Positions 54,380-64,000 of a DNA stretch of 64,000 nucleotides are shown here, piece after piece. Origin of the DNA: Zingiber officinale (Eukaryota; Streptophyta; Magnoliopsida; Zingiberales; Zingiberaceae); NCBI RefSeq assembly GCF_018446385.1, contig NC_055996.1:16293317-16357316 (forward strand), read 5' to 3'. A program made the position numbers and the translations under genes. The first letter of the stretch is position 1, and each line of letters opens with the position of its first letter. The notes beneath the pieces are model-generated. The model saw only the letters and a program-made list of their open reading frames with translations. It was not told where the DNA came from and did not search any database.

Positions 54380-57123
54380 ATGGAGGATGAATCTACAAGT
54401 TGTCGTCAGTTGAATTTTGAAGGAAATAAAGATAGACAAGAAGACGACTTTGATTATATTGATGAAGGTAATAAGAATCATATTGGGATTGTATTGAGCT
54501 TCATTATATCAAATTTCTTTTTTTAGCCATCTTGCTTTGTTTGTTTGATTGTATAGGCTTGAACATTGAAACAGATTTAGATATACCACAATTGGGATTG
54601 GAATTTGAAACAGAAGAAGATGCATATCAATTTTATTTGACATATGCTAAAAAGGTTGGATTTGGTGTAAGGAGAGGTAGAATCCACAAGGATGAATCGG
54701 GTAAATTACTTGATAGAGTTTTTTTTTGTTGTGCCCAAGGTAAAAGAAGAAAAGATAAACGAGATCTTTATGTCAAAGCAAGTCGTGATGAAACAAGGTT
54801 TGGTTGTGAGGCTAAAATGAAGATTTGTAATCGGAAAAAAAATAAGTTTACTGTGGTGCAGTTTGTTAAAGAGCATAATCATTATCTCTCAAGTCCAAGC
54901 AAAACATACCTCTATAGAAGTCATAGGAATATTTCTTCTTCTGTAGCGATACAGATTGAGATGGCAAGTGATGTGGGAATCCCCCCAAAAACATCTCATG
55001 ATCTTATGATGAGGCAAGTAGGTGGGAGGGAGAATTTAGGATTTATTCCTGAAGATTATAAAAACTACTTGCGATCCAAAAGAACAATAAATATGAGAGT
55101 TGGGGATACAGGGGGTGTATTGGAATATCTGCAGAAAATGCAGTTTGATGATCCTAATTTTTTTTATGCTATCCAAGTTGATGAAGATAATTTGATTACT
55201 AATATTTTTTGGTCTGATGCTAAGATGAGAGCTGATTATGCTAATTTTGGAGATGTTGTTTGCTTTGACACAACCTACAGAAAGAACAATGAAAGTCGAC
55301 CAATTGCATTGTTTGTAGGTGTTAATCATCATAAACAATCCATACTTTTTGGTGCTGCTTTATTATATGATGAAACTAGTTTGACTTTTGAGTGGTTATT
55401 TGATACATTAACTAAAGCTATGGGTGAGAAAAAGCCAACTACTATTCTTACAGATCAAGATGTAGCAATGGCAAAGGCGTTAGCTTCTAGATGGCCTGAA
55501 ACACATCATCGCTTGTGCATTTGGCATATTTATCAAAATGCTGCCATACATTTGAGTGGAGTTTTTTCTAACTTTAGAGACTTTGCTAAAGATTTTGCCT
55601 CATGTATATATGATTTCGATGAAGAGGAAGATTTTATTTCAGCATGGAACATGATGTTAGCCAAGTATACACTTGAAGACAATGATTGGTTGAGGCGTAT
55701 GTACAACATCAAGGAAAAATGGGCTTTAATATATGGGCGACAAATGTTTTGTGCGGATATGACTACAACCCAAAGAAGTGAGGGCATGAATAGTATTATG
55801 AAAAAGTATATCACTTATAAACACAAGTTTTTAGACTTCTTCAGTCACTTCCAAAGACTCCTTGATGATTGTCGATATGAGGAATTAAATGCTGACTTCA
55901 AATCTAACACAACTGTTCCCTATTTAATGTTTCCTATTGAGATTTTGAAGCATGCTAGGGAAATTTATACTCCTGAGGTATACAAGTGTTTTCAACAGGA
56001 GTGGTGCTTATCTCATGATTCTACTATAGAAATTTGTGAGGATGTTGATACATTTGCAAAATATAAAGTTACTCCTCACAAAAAGAGAAATCATCATATT
56101 GTTACACTTGATAAGGAGTGTGAAAAAATTAAGTGTAGCTGTAGAAAATATGAATTTGCTGGAATTTTGTGTTCTCATATTCCGAAAATATTTACGTGGA
56201 AAAATATCATGAAAATCCCAAGTGATTATGTATTGAAAAGGTGGACAAGAAAAGCAAAAATTGGATATTTTGGAGTTAATGATTCAATGGCAAACAATGC
56301 TACTTTGGATCCAAAAGTACTTCAAAATATGCGTTACAAAGAGTTGTGTGGGTTGAATGTTCAATTGGTTACTAAGGCAGCAGAAAGGGATGACACTTAC
56401 ATGTTTGTTAAAGATGCTATGTTGAGCTTGTGTAAGATGGTAGATGATAAGTTACAAGGTACTAAATCAAATGTCCAACAATCAAATGTGAGCCAAGCAT
56501 CCTGGGAAATTGAAGGGAACTCTACTGGAGTGAAAGGGATTAAAATGAAGAAAAAAACGGTGTCAGGTAAAAGGTTGAAAGGTGGGTTAGAGAAGATTTC
56601 AAGGAAAAGAAAAGCAGCGAGGAAAACAAATCAAGCTTCAACAATGGTAATGGTTTCTATTCTAAAACTTCGCAAATTTTGTTTATTCGGTATTATTTAT
56701 TGTTAAATTCGAATAAGTTAAATCACTCTATTTTTTTTATAATAGAGGGTGTAGATCAAACTATTTCCAGCGTGGCCAGCGTACAATGTGACCGATTTAG
56801 TGATCAAGTTGGTATTTGTTTTACTTATGTTAGATAATTTATATTATAACCAGCTAAGATTGTTTTTTATTTTTTTGTTTTAGCCTATAAACTTTGTGCC
56901 AACAATTGGTAGTTCTGTTAGTAGTTTCAATATGACTGAGACTCAATTTCCACCATTATTGGCATCACAACTTTCTCAGGTATATATATATCTTTGTTGA
57001 ACTACATGTAACTTCTTTGTTCCCAAACTGAATTCATTAATAGTTTAAATTTGTTACATGCTATAGGTGCAATTCCCATATGTGCAGTTTGCTGGACCAC
57101 CTCCTGCAACCTCCTCCCCTTAG
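54380..57123 (+). CDS. FAR1/MULE/SWIM transposase of the Mutator-like element
   Basis: Exons by eye: 54380-54467, 54557-56646, 56748-56807, 56884-56979 and 57067-57123. All introns are GT...AG with the frame kept, giving 796 residues with no internal stop. A splice acceptor at about 54363 just upstream suggests a leader intron starting in the TIR. Domains: FAR1-type DNA-binding WRKY-GCM1 zinc finger (residues ~42-130, FETEEDAYQFYLTYAKKVGF to EHNHYL); MULE transposase core with D267 (VVCFDTTYRKN), D329 (ILTDQDVA) and E438 (RSEGMNS); SWIM zinc finger (C-x-C near residue 556, GILCSH); and a basic C-terminus. It is related to plant FHY3/FAR1 regulators, which derive from such transposases, but the flanking TIRs and TSD show that this is the transposase itself. 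It should bind the TIRs and excise/insert the element. Confidence 0.9.
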
Positions 57124-57740
57124 ACATCAACGATCTCGTATGTGTCTAAGTCTATTTATATGTGCACTTGAAATGGTAGTTAATCTATTGATATGATTTC
57201 CTTTCTTGACAGGTTCCAAATGGTTTGGGAGTCATACCTGAGCTTCGATTGCTTTTGGAAATTTTTTAGCTCTAGGGCATTTTCACTGAATGCTTGCGGG
57301 AATATTTTGGTGGTTGTTGTCCTAGGAATCTGATCTCCTTAGGGTGTCTACCTTTGTTTTTGTTCTTCATTTCCCCATTTTGTTTTCGCTTACTTTGACT
57401 GATAGTGCTTGTGAGTTGCATATTATGGTCTTAACATCCTTTTCAGATATATTTTGATGTTTCTGTATAGTATGTGATTCTTGGATTTGTTTGCAACTTC
57501 ATAGTTTGTTTTCTCTTAATTAGAACACTCATTCAAGTTGATTCTTTTAGGTAATCGAAGCTTAGGTTGTGTTTACTCCTTTATCAGTTTATGGGTTTGA
57601 ATTTGGTTCGATGTATACTTTTATTACGAATTAAATATTTTATGAGCCAGATATAAAATAAAATGTTCTTACCAAGGGAAGAGACGACAACCTCCGAGCA
57701 TGACTTGTTGTACTTCTTCTCCTTCATGGAGCACCTCGCA
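57124..57740. other. 3' flank of the transposase gene
   Basis: AT-rich DNA with a possible further spliced untranslated exon at 57213-57300 (after ttgacag). From 57663 an ORF begins ([16 protein letters not shown]...) that runs into the captured SNARE fragment; the part before 57741 has no recognisable family. Confidence 0.45.
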
Positions 57741-58397
57741 TACTGTGTGGTTGTCGTTGAATCACTAGGGAGGCAAATTCCCATTGCCTTTCTGGAAAGG
57801 GTGAAGGAGGACTTCAGCAAAAGATATGGAGGAAAAGCTGCAACTGCTGCAGCCAATAGCCTTACCCGTGAATTTGGGTAATGTTTTCAATGATCACTCA
57901 GATTCTAGTCTTTCAGCTTTTGTCTAACCACGATTATCATGGAACATTTTGCTAACCCATCAGGTCCAAGCTGAAAGAGCACATGCAGTACTGCATAGAT
58001 CACCCTGAAGAGATTAGCAAACTCACAAAGGTGAAAGCTCAGGTTTCAGAAGTCAAAGGAGTTATGATGGAAAACATTGAAAAGGTACTTTGTGCTTGTG
58101 ATGTCACATTATTTCATTCTTAGGTTTTTGGCATTCCCTGCTTGAGGACATTCTTTGTGTTTCTTTTTAACTGATCTTTTTGGGTTATAGGTTCTTGATC
58201 GTGGTGAGAAAATTTAGTTGCTTGTCAATAAGACTGAGAACCTTTGCTCTGAGGCATAGGATTTTAGACAGCAAGGAACACAAATCAGGAGGAAGATGTG
58301 GCTTCAGAACATGAAGATTAAGTTGATTGTTTTGGGAATCATTATTGCACTAATTCTTATCATAATTCTGTCGGTATGTCATGGCTTCAAATGCTAA
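57741..58397 (+). pseudogene. Captured fragment of a VAMP72 R-SNARE gene
   Basis: Three exons with introns retained: 57741-57877, 57964-58084 and 58191-58397. They encode the end of the longin domain ([20 protein letters not shown]), the R-SNARE helix ([43 protein letters not shown]) and the C-terminal membrane anchor ([20 protein letters not shown], then CHGFKC and TAA). This is a near-complete C-terminal half of a VAMP721/722-type protein, which in plants drives secretory vesicle fusion at the plasma membrane. TAG stops at 58215-58217 and 58257-58259 disable it, and the first longin exons are absent. Retained introns indicate DNA-level capture by the Mutator-like element, not retroposition. 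Confidence 0.92.
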
Positions 58398-59512
58398 TAT
58401 ATAATATCTGGTTCGAATAGCTTTTCAAAGAAGTTGACACTTGTAGGATTTCCCATTCGAGTCTATGGTTATCATGTGTTTGTATCATGAACGCAATTCC
58501 GTAGTGCTAAATTGAACATCTATTTGATGATACTACGTTCTTTTATATATTTGAATGAGATACTTGTGAACAATGTATATGATTGTGGCATTATCAATTG
58601 AGATTATTCATCTAACCAGATTGGTTTAAATCATGAGTCGACCAATCTGATCCAAATTCAACGGACGGTGACTCGGGCACCATAAGGGTCGTTTAACTCC
58701 TTAAATAAAAGCAGAAGAAAATTTGACTCGTAATTTTGATACTCAAACGGAAGCATCAAAGATTCGCAGTATCGAAAGATATATTTGTAAGGTTGATATT
58801 CAAAAGATAGTATTCAGAAATCACCAGCTGAATCAATGACCAGAAAATCTAAAACAGGGAGCAAAAGCAATGGTGATAGCAGATATGGTTTACATGTAAA
58901 CAACTAGGAAATGCAGCAAAGTTGCAACTATAAGAATGGTGGAGACCTCCTGTAGTTTTGAAGCCTGACTCGAGGCATCGACAGGCCCGAAGGCTGAACC
59001 GGTCATTGAACCATCGGATATGTGCTGGAGCTGGAGCTTGAGCCTGACCTGCAATTGCCATCCAACAAACAGTCTTCTGAAAGAAACTAGAACAACACTT
59101 GAACCTTCAATTACCTCGTCGAACAAAAAGTATTTCTCATCCTAAGACTTTAACAAGAACACACTAGGCAGAATAATAGAAGTCAAAAGCTAAAACACAC
59201 TAAAGAAACTCAATAAATTCATAAAGAAGAACAAAAGAGACACATGACCAACCTTATCGACATCTCAAATTTGTTAACATAGCACGCATTCCTTTCAATA
59301 TAACAACACAGAATACATCATTACAATATTTTAGAACCATTATATAACATGTTCCACAACATCCATCTTAACAAAAAACTAATTATCCTATTAGAACATC
59401 CATTATATAACATGTTCAACAACACCAACATTAGTCAACACTAATTAACTACCTGAACTAACAAAGTAATAAGGTACACGGCCAAAAGAGTTAGATTCAC
59501 TATAACTAATAT
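58398..59512. other. Mutator-like element interior between captured fragment and GRF gene
   Basis: Mostly AT-rich, with no clear gene. On the minus strand, 59126-58890 reads ISDGSMTGSAFGPVDASSQ and a hydrophobic tail STILIVATLLHFLVVYM after a plausible acceptor. It resembles the C-terminus of a GPI-anchored cell-surface protein and could be a second captured fragment. The source was not recognised. Confidence 0.4.
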
Positions 59513-59800
59513 CTAGACCACTGATGGTACATTTGACTTTCCTAGATTATATCCACGAGAAGCAATGAGTTCACTTCGTAACCTGGACTCTATTCTTCCT
59601 AACCTTCCACCGCTATCTTCATCAGACAGAGTATCGGCTACCACCCACTTTTGCCAGCCATGTTGCCCACATCGATAATACCTCCTTCCGAGATTTTTGG
59701 TCGATCTAGAAACACACACCAATGTTCTTCGTCCGCAATCCCTGCATGGTACATGTTTAAATTTCGTATTGTCGATGAAGCTATAACTTGATGATGCCAT
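59513..59800 (-). CDS. Small GRF-type zinc-finger gene of the Mutator-like element
   Basis: A 95-residue ORF starting MASSSYSFIDNTKFKHVPC. The zinc finger has C-x2-C (CRDCGRR), then NLGRRYYRC and the HGWQKWVV segment typical of GRF fingers. The second half is charged (SDEDSGGRLGRIESRLRSEL). The ATG lies about 170 bp inside the right TIR, just after a splice acceptor (cttaatag), so the promoter and a leader intron probably come from the TIR. It converges with the transposase gene. GRF fingers bind single-stranded nucleic acid in other proteins; its role here is unknown. No disabling change is visible. Confidence 0.75.
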   Translation of the reverse strand: MASSSYSFIDNTKFKHVPCRDCGRRTLVCVSRSTKNLGRRYYRCGQHGWQKWVVADTLSDEDSGGRLGRIESRLRSELIASRGYNLGKSNVPSVV

Positions 59801-59970
59801 GAAATACCAACCTATTAAGCAAAAGAGAATTACTTAGATTCAAATATATCTTTATGTTCACAGATTGTATACTAAATAAATTAAAAAATAGAAAATAAGC
59901 AATAAGTGTCACATAACTTATCTCATGTTGTTAATAAGCAATAAGTAAAGCATAAACTTAGTGCTTTAAG

Positions 59971-60906
59971 CTATTTCTAAGATACTTATTAAAGAAGTAT
60001 GTTTTGTAGAAATTCACTGTGCTTTTTGCTAGTCAAGTAATTTTTAACACAATTCACGTTGCAATCAGGCGGAGAAGGTTTTTTAGCACAAGCTCAAGTT
60101 TGAGTTACTATATAACTTGAATCTCAAGCGTTAATATACCAAACATGTCTGGTATGCATATCTAGACAAGCTAAGTTGTAGATCAGCCCAACTATGCTGC
60201 AAAACAAGCTGATGGGCATCTCTCTTTCACATCTAAATCTAGCACAAGCCAACCTAATCCTAAGGGTATGAAGGATGCCAAGAACTTGTTGAAAGTAAGG
60301 TAAATTATACAAATTCTACAACTCAGTTAGCAACTTACAAATGAAACAAATTAGACAAAAATTTTGGTTTAAAAAGATATTGGAAACAAGTCAACAGGAA
60401 AGGTCCTCATGCTGTTGTAAATTGGGTTGGTGCTCAAACATTTAAATAGGAAGGAATTAAAGGAAAATTCAAACTTGCTAGAACCAACAGTTGAACTCCT
60501 AAATCCTCACTTAAAGAGCGTGGGCCGTCGCCGGTGAGGGCAGGGTTAGGTGTCGTCGGAGGTCGGGACTCGTGGGCGCGTTCCTCTGCGTTTGGGCTCG
60601 TTTCCGCGGGTACGTAGAAACCAAAAATGGGATGTCGCGGTGGCTGGAGGCCGTTGGGGACGATGGAGACTGTCGGGGACGTTGGAGGGTGGAGTCTTCG
60701 TCTTCGGCGTGAGAGGTGGAGGATCACCGACGGAGAGGATAACTCTCTGCGTGAGAGGTATGAGATCGCCGACGGAGAGGATCGCGAGAGTTAGGGATGG
60801 GGTTTCTGTCGTGAGAGAGGTTTCTGCATGCACGCATTGTGCACATGAGACCCTTTTATACGATTTTTTGTGGTCCAGGGTTATTTGGTCCAGAGGATTC
60901 GGACTG
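59971..60906 (-). repeat. Right TIR of the Mutator-like element, with a small insertion
   Basis: Inverted copy of 53372-54162. An extra 146 bp (60094-60239) is flanked by direct repeats TAGCACAAGC (60084-60093 and 60240-60249); the left TIR holds the same site unoccupied. The rest aligns with few differences. Confidence 0.9.
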
Positions 60907-60915
60907 CTTAGGTAA

Positions 60916-63389
60916 CCATGCTTGGACTATTTTATTATTTGGTCTATTTACTAAAGATAAATAAGATCAAAATTTTCTATTTGCTTTGAATCCTAGTCCG
61001 GATCGATTGTAAACGACTTTCTGTTTTCCAAGAATCAAGTCGATCGAGATTCTTGGAGCCCAGTGTAAACCGTTCCAATGCAATCTTCAAGTCTTTGATT
61101 TGAATTTTCAGGCTGGAATTCTCTTCCTCAAGTATTTGGACTTGAGTTGAGGTTCCAGTCTGAACAGATTCAATCAACGATTTGTTATTAGTCGCTTCTT
61201 TATGGGATGTTACCTTCTTTAGAAGCGACTTGATCCGAACCTTGGACTTAGCTACTTTATGCATTAAGTAATTAATTAGACTGTAAAGATGATTCGTACT
61301 TACAAAGGGGTTTGGCCTTTCGGAAATGGATATGGATTTGTGGCTTCTCTCTGACTTGGCTTCCGATTCGTTCTCGCTTCCGGATTCGTTGGTGTGGTCC
61401 TGGGTCGTCAACGCGAGAAAACTCGTCTACTCGAGTTCTTCGTCATCGTCTTCCTCGGAAGAGGACTCGTCCCATGTCGTCTTCAGGGCCTTCTTTCTCC
61501 TTGGTTTCTTTGGATCCTTCTGGTTCGGGCAGTTCGCCTTGATGTGCCCCTTCTGAATGCACCCGTAGCACGTCACCTCGAATTTGACCTTTGAACTTGG
61601 TTGTGCTTCTTTGGATTGGATGGCCTTTCTGACATTCTTTTTGTTGAAGCCTTTCTTTTTGTAGAGTTTCTTCACCAGGTTGACGATTTCAGTTGTGAGC
61701 TCATCGTCGTCATCGTCCGAATCTGGTTCTTCTTCTGACTCCAGTTCAGTTTTGTGTTTTGTTTTCGATTCGCGTGCTCTTCCTGTACATGCAACCAAAG
61801 TCAACCCTTTCTCGGCAGGGCATGCATTAATCTGCTCATGCAATTCAAATTCGGAGAATAACTCGTCTAATTTAATGCAAGAAAGATCCTTAGAAATCTT
61901 GTAAGAATCTACCATTGATGCCCACAAGGTGTTCCTCGGAAAAGCGTTCAGAGAGTACTTGATTATGTCTCGGTTCTCCACCTTTTGTTCGATCACATGA
62001 AGATCGTTGAGTAGATCTTGTTGTTGGACCCCGTGGTAGTTTTGATGTGATCAACCAAGTTGGTTAGATCCTGCTGTGTTTGATCCCTGTGTCTGAGTGT
62101 GCAGGAGCTTAGGAACACAGGAAGTCGAGCGGAAGACGCAGCTAGCGAGAAGGACGGCACGGGAAGGGAGCCGACGGGCTCGGTGCGTCCGAAGGACGAG
62201 AGAGCTGCGGAAGAATACTCCGGTGGGCGTGAAGAGCGTGCGCGGCGTTCGAGGGACATTAAGCTGGGACGGAAGGCTGCTCGAGGAGAAGGCCGGGAAT
62301 TGGGTTCGGGTGAGCCCTATTTCGGTTGGTCGCAATCACCCAAAAGAACGGAGCTTCGGAAGCTAAAGAGAAGAAGAAAAGAAGACAAAAGAGGCTGAAA
62401 ATACTGTAGCAGAAATTACTGTAGCAGTAACCTTGAAGGCGCCTTAAACACATTGAAGGCGCCTTGAATGATTGTTTAAGGCGCCTTGAGCAGTCCAGTT
62501 TGACCGTTTGCGCTGCGGATAAAGTTTTATCCGCAGATCGAGTTGGAGGCGCCTTAAACCTTATTGGAGGCGCCTTGGACCCTCGAGATAGACTTTCCAG
62601 GAGCTATAAAATGGCCCCTGGAGCTAGGAATTCAACAACAACTCAAGCAATCATTGTGTAGCCATTCCTAGCAATAGTTCTAAGCTTCCAAAGTGTAAAA
62701 GGCTTCTCCGCCTTCAGCAAAGGAGATTTTTCTACTGAGCTTTTTCTTACTGCCCTGGATTAACAACCTCCTTGGTTGTAACCAGGTTAAATCCTGTTTT
62801 CTACTTAATTTCTATTTCCTTGCTTGGTTTAATTTTATTTCTGCCTTTACTTTATTTACTATTGCATTAATTGAGTTGAAATCCGAGGAGGGTATTTTTA
62901 TTTTGTGTTTTCAGCAATTCACCCCCCTCTTGCCGGCCTCCGCTGCACCAACACTTGTATCCGGGCGTAGAGTTGGGTAGCCGTTTCACCTTCCTACAAT
63001 TTAATATTGTATAATTTATTAAAAATTAAGTCCCTCTTACTTACCTTGGTATCAGAGGTCCCTTCGTGAAGCTCGATCAGCTTCTCCCATAGCTCCTTGG
63101 CGCTCGAGAATGGGCCGACGCGGTTTAGCTCCTCCTTCGTCAATCCGCACTGGAGGGTGCACGTTGCTCTGGCATTTGCCTCCACCTTCTTGATTGTTAC
63201 TGGTTCCCAATTTTCGCAGGGTGTTGGTTTGCCATCTCCGTCAGTTGGTAGTTCAAATCTGGTCTTGACGATCATCCACATCTCGAACTGGATCTTTAGG
63301 AAGTTCTCCATTCTACCCTTCCAGTAACCAAAGTCCTGTCTGGTGAAGAGCGGGGGATGGACAGTGCTGTAGCCTTCTTGTTGGGCCAT
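60916..63389 (-). pseudogene. Gag of the large element, split by a solo LTR
   Basis: ATG at 63389 (MAQQEGYSTVHPPLFTRQDF) opens a SIRE-like gag: FGYWKGRMENFLKIQFEMW, SSAKELWEKLIELHEG, then TAG at 62994-62996. After the solo LTR it resumes at 62016 with VIEQKVENRDIIKYSLNAF, an acidic segment, a CCHC knuckle CYGCIQKGHIKANC (about 61545-61590), a TAG at 61427-61429, an S/E-rich region and a coiled coil (EENSSLKIQIKDLKIALE). Near 61000 the frame changes and a stop occurs before the Mutator-like element; gag then ends at 53231. In total at least three stops and one frameshift. Confidence 0.85.
62022..62953 (+). mobile_element. Solo LTR inside gag of the large element
   Basis: 932 bp, TGTTGGACCCCG...GCACCAACA, exact TSD CTTGT at 62017-62021 and 62954-62958. 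It contains four GGCGCCTT(G/A)AA-type palindromic words (62438-62575), a TATA box (gagctataaaatgg, about 62604) and a C-run end (ttcacccccctc) like the other SIRE-like LTRs. Plus orientation by TATA and end features. Confidence 0.92.
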
Positions 63390-63636
63390 TTAGATCTAAC
63401 ACAGAAAAATAACAAAAGAATATCCCAGGACTTGATCCTGGATTAGTAGTGCGGTATGAAAATAAGGGTAAATTACATTCTTGAGTGGTGTTGCACCGAC
63501 TTCGAGAAAAGATTTCGATAACGAAAAGAACTTGATCAGAAAATAGCAATTATGCTAAATCCAATCAACTCTGTAAAATAGAAAACACCACGAAAGAAAT
63601 GCGTGATTGGTGGTTGCACCAGATCAACGCTACCCC

Positions 63637-63648
63637 GCTCTGATACCA
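63637..63648 (-). promoter_or_regulatory. Primer binding site of the large element
   Basis: Minus strand TGGTATCAGAGC two bases inside the 5' LTR, complementary to initiator methionine tRNA. Confidence 0.9.
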
Positions 63649-63650
63649 AT

Positions 63651-64000
63651 TGTTGAATCGAGATGCACTAGAGGGGGGGTGAATAGCGCTCGTGGCTTTC
63701 ACACGATTCAGATTCGAAAATCGTTCGAGTAAATGTAGCGGAAATAGAAAGAAAAACAACACACGAACACAAGCTATTTACTTGGTTTGGAGCCTAGGAC
63801 GACTCCTACTCCAAGGCCTGCGATCGTTGATCGCTTTCTGTGGGCAACAATCATATCGTGCAAATTCAGTTACAAAAGTATTACAGTTTAACAGTATTAA
63901 ACGTTGTACCGACAACTAAAATTGAAGATTTGAAGCTCTGGGTCGTCGGGCACTTGTAGCAGCACTTCTGGATCGTCTTGTTCGCAGCACACAAGAGAAG
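63651..64000 (-). repeat. 5' LTR of the large element, cut by the window end
   Basis: Homologous to 40556-40905 over the visible 350 bp (shared gtgaatagcgctcgtggct, acaacacacgaacacaagct and others), with about 25 differences. The rest of the LTR lies outside the window. Confidence 0.88.

Larger units (their letters stand above)
53372..60906 (+). mobile_element. Complete Mutator-like element (MULE) with FAR1-type transposase
   Basis: Long terminal inverted repeats (53372-54162 and 59971-60906) begin CAGTCCG and end CGGACTG. The flanking nonamers CTTAGGTAC (53363-53371) and CTTAGGTAA (60907-60915) match at eight of nine, the 9-bp duplication typical of Mutator. The 7.5 kb element carries a five-exon transposase gene on + (54380-57123), a fragment of a VAMP72 gene on + (57741-58397) and a small GRF zinc-finger gene on - (59513-59800). 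The two element genes are convergent, and each starts about 170-220 bp inside a TIR, as in maize MuDR. It is the only element here with a transposase that looks intact. Confidence 0.92.
40556..64000 (-). mobile_element. Large SIRE-like gag-only LTR element, continues beyond window
   Basis: On the minus strand: 5' LTR (from beyond 64000 to 63651), Met-tRNA primer binding site (63637-63648), gag (63389 to 53231), an accessory ORF (52005 to 50974), purine tract (49153-49167) and 3' LTR (49152-40556). LTR pieces available on both ends are clearly homologous but differ at about 25 of 345 positions by eye, nearly all transitions. No protease, reverse transcriptase, RNase H or integrase is recognisable. 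Three younger insertions (41139-48416, 53372-60906, 62022-62953) interrupt it. Without them the visible part is about 7.7 kb. Confidence 0.85.

Noticed and set aside
54532..56706. A host FHY3/FAR1 regulator gene
   Set aside because: The gene lies within perfect-looking Mutator TIRs with a 9-bp flanking duplication inside a retroelement gag, so it is the element's transposase.
1..64000. tRNA, rRNA or other structured RNA genes
   Set aside because: No tRNA cloverleaf boxes or rRNA segments were recognised by eye; the tRNA-complementary stretches found are retroelement primer sites.

Overview
The window is nuclear DNA of a flowering plant. The evidence is an interrupted plastid ndhH-ndhA fragment, a spliced gene for a KEOPS subunit, an oleosin-type sequence, and plant-only transposon lineages (Tat-type Gypsy with an antisense ORF, CACTA, a FAR1-type Mutator element, SIRE-like gag-only LTR elements). 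A large monocot genome such as a Zingiberales species would fit, but the species cannot be fixed from the sequence alone. More than 80% of the window is transposable elements, arranged as nested insertions that can be ordered from exact target-site duplications (TSDs).

Layout. 1-13709 is the inner and right part of a CACTA element whose left end lies outside the window. A complete 10.6 kb Tat-like Gypsy element (1112-11723, TSD ATATG) sits inside it and carries a dead gag-pol on + and a spliced accessory gene on -. The CACTA element itself landed in an LTR remnant (13713-14476). 14477-24664 is the only gene-bearing island: an oleosin-like gene broken by a frameshift (15505-15917), two mutually nested solo LTRs (16403-18319), a plastid DNA fragment (18795-19345), a hAT-type MITE (19470-19895), and the one clearly intact host gene, a six-exon CGI121/TPRKB gene (20309-22848). 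24665-28079 is a solo LTR followed by degenerate tandem repeats. 28080-40555 is a decayed Copia element interrupted by three independent solo LTRs (TSDs GAAAC, ATGAT, GATGC), one of which holds a second MITE.

40556-64000 is one minus-strand, SIRE-like, gag-only LTR element that continues past the window. It carries gag and a second ORF of the putative plant transposon protein type, but no recognisable pol. Three younger elements have opened it up: a nearly fresh gag-only element (41139-48416, TSD CTTTG), a 7.5 kb Mutator-like element (53372-60906), and a solo LTR (62022-62953, TSD CTTGT).

The most interesting unit is the Mutator-like element. It has about 790-bp terminal inverted repeats and a five-exon FAR1/MULE/SWIM transposase gene (796 codons) with an open reading frame and the catalytic acidic residues in place. 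A second, convergent small gene encodes a GRF-type zinc finger. Between them lies a captured, intron-containing fragment of a VAMP72 R-SNARE gene. All coordinates and splice sites were read by eye; no alignments or database searches were run.
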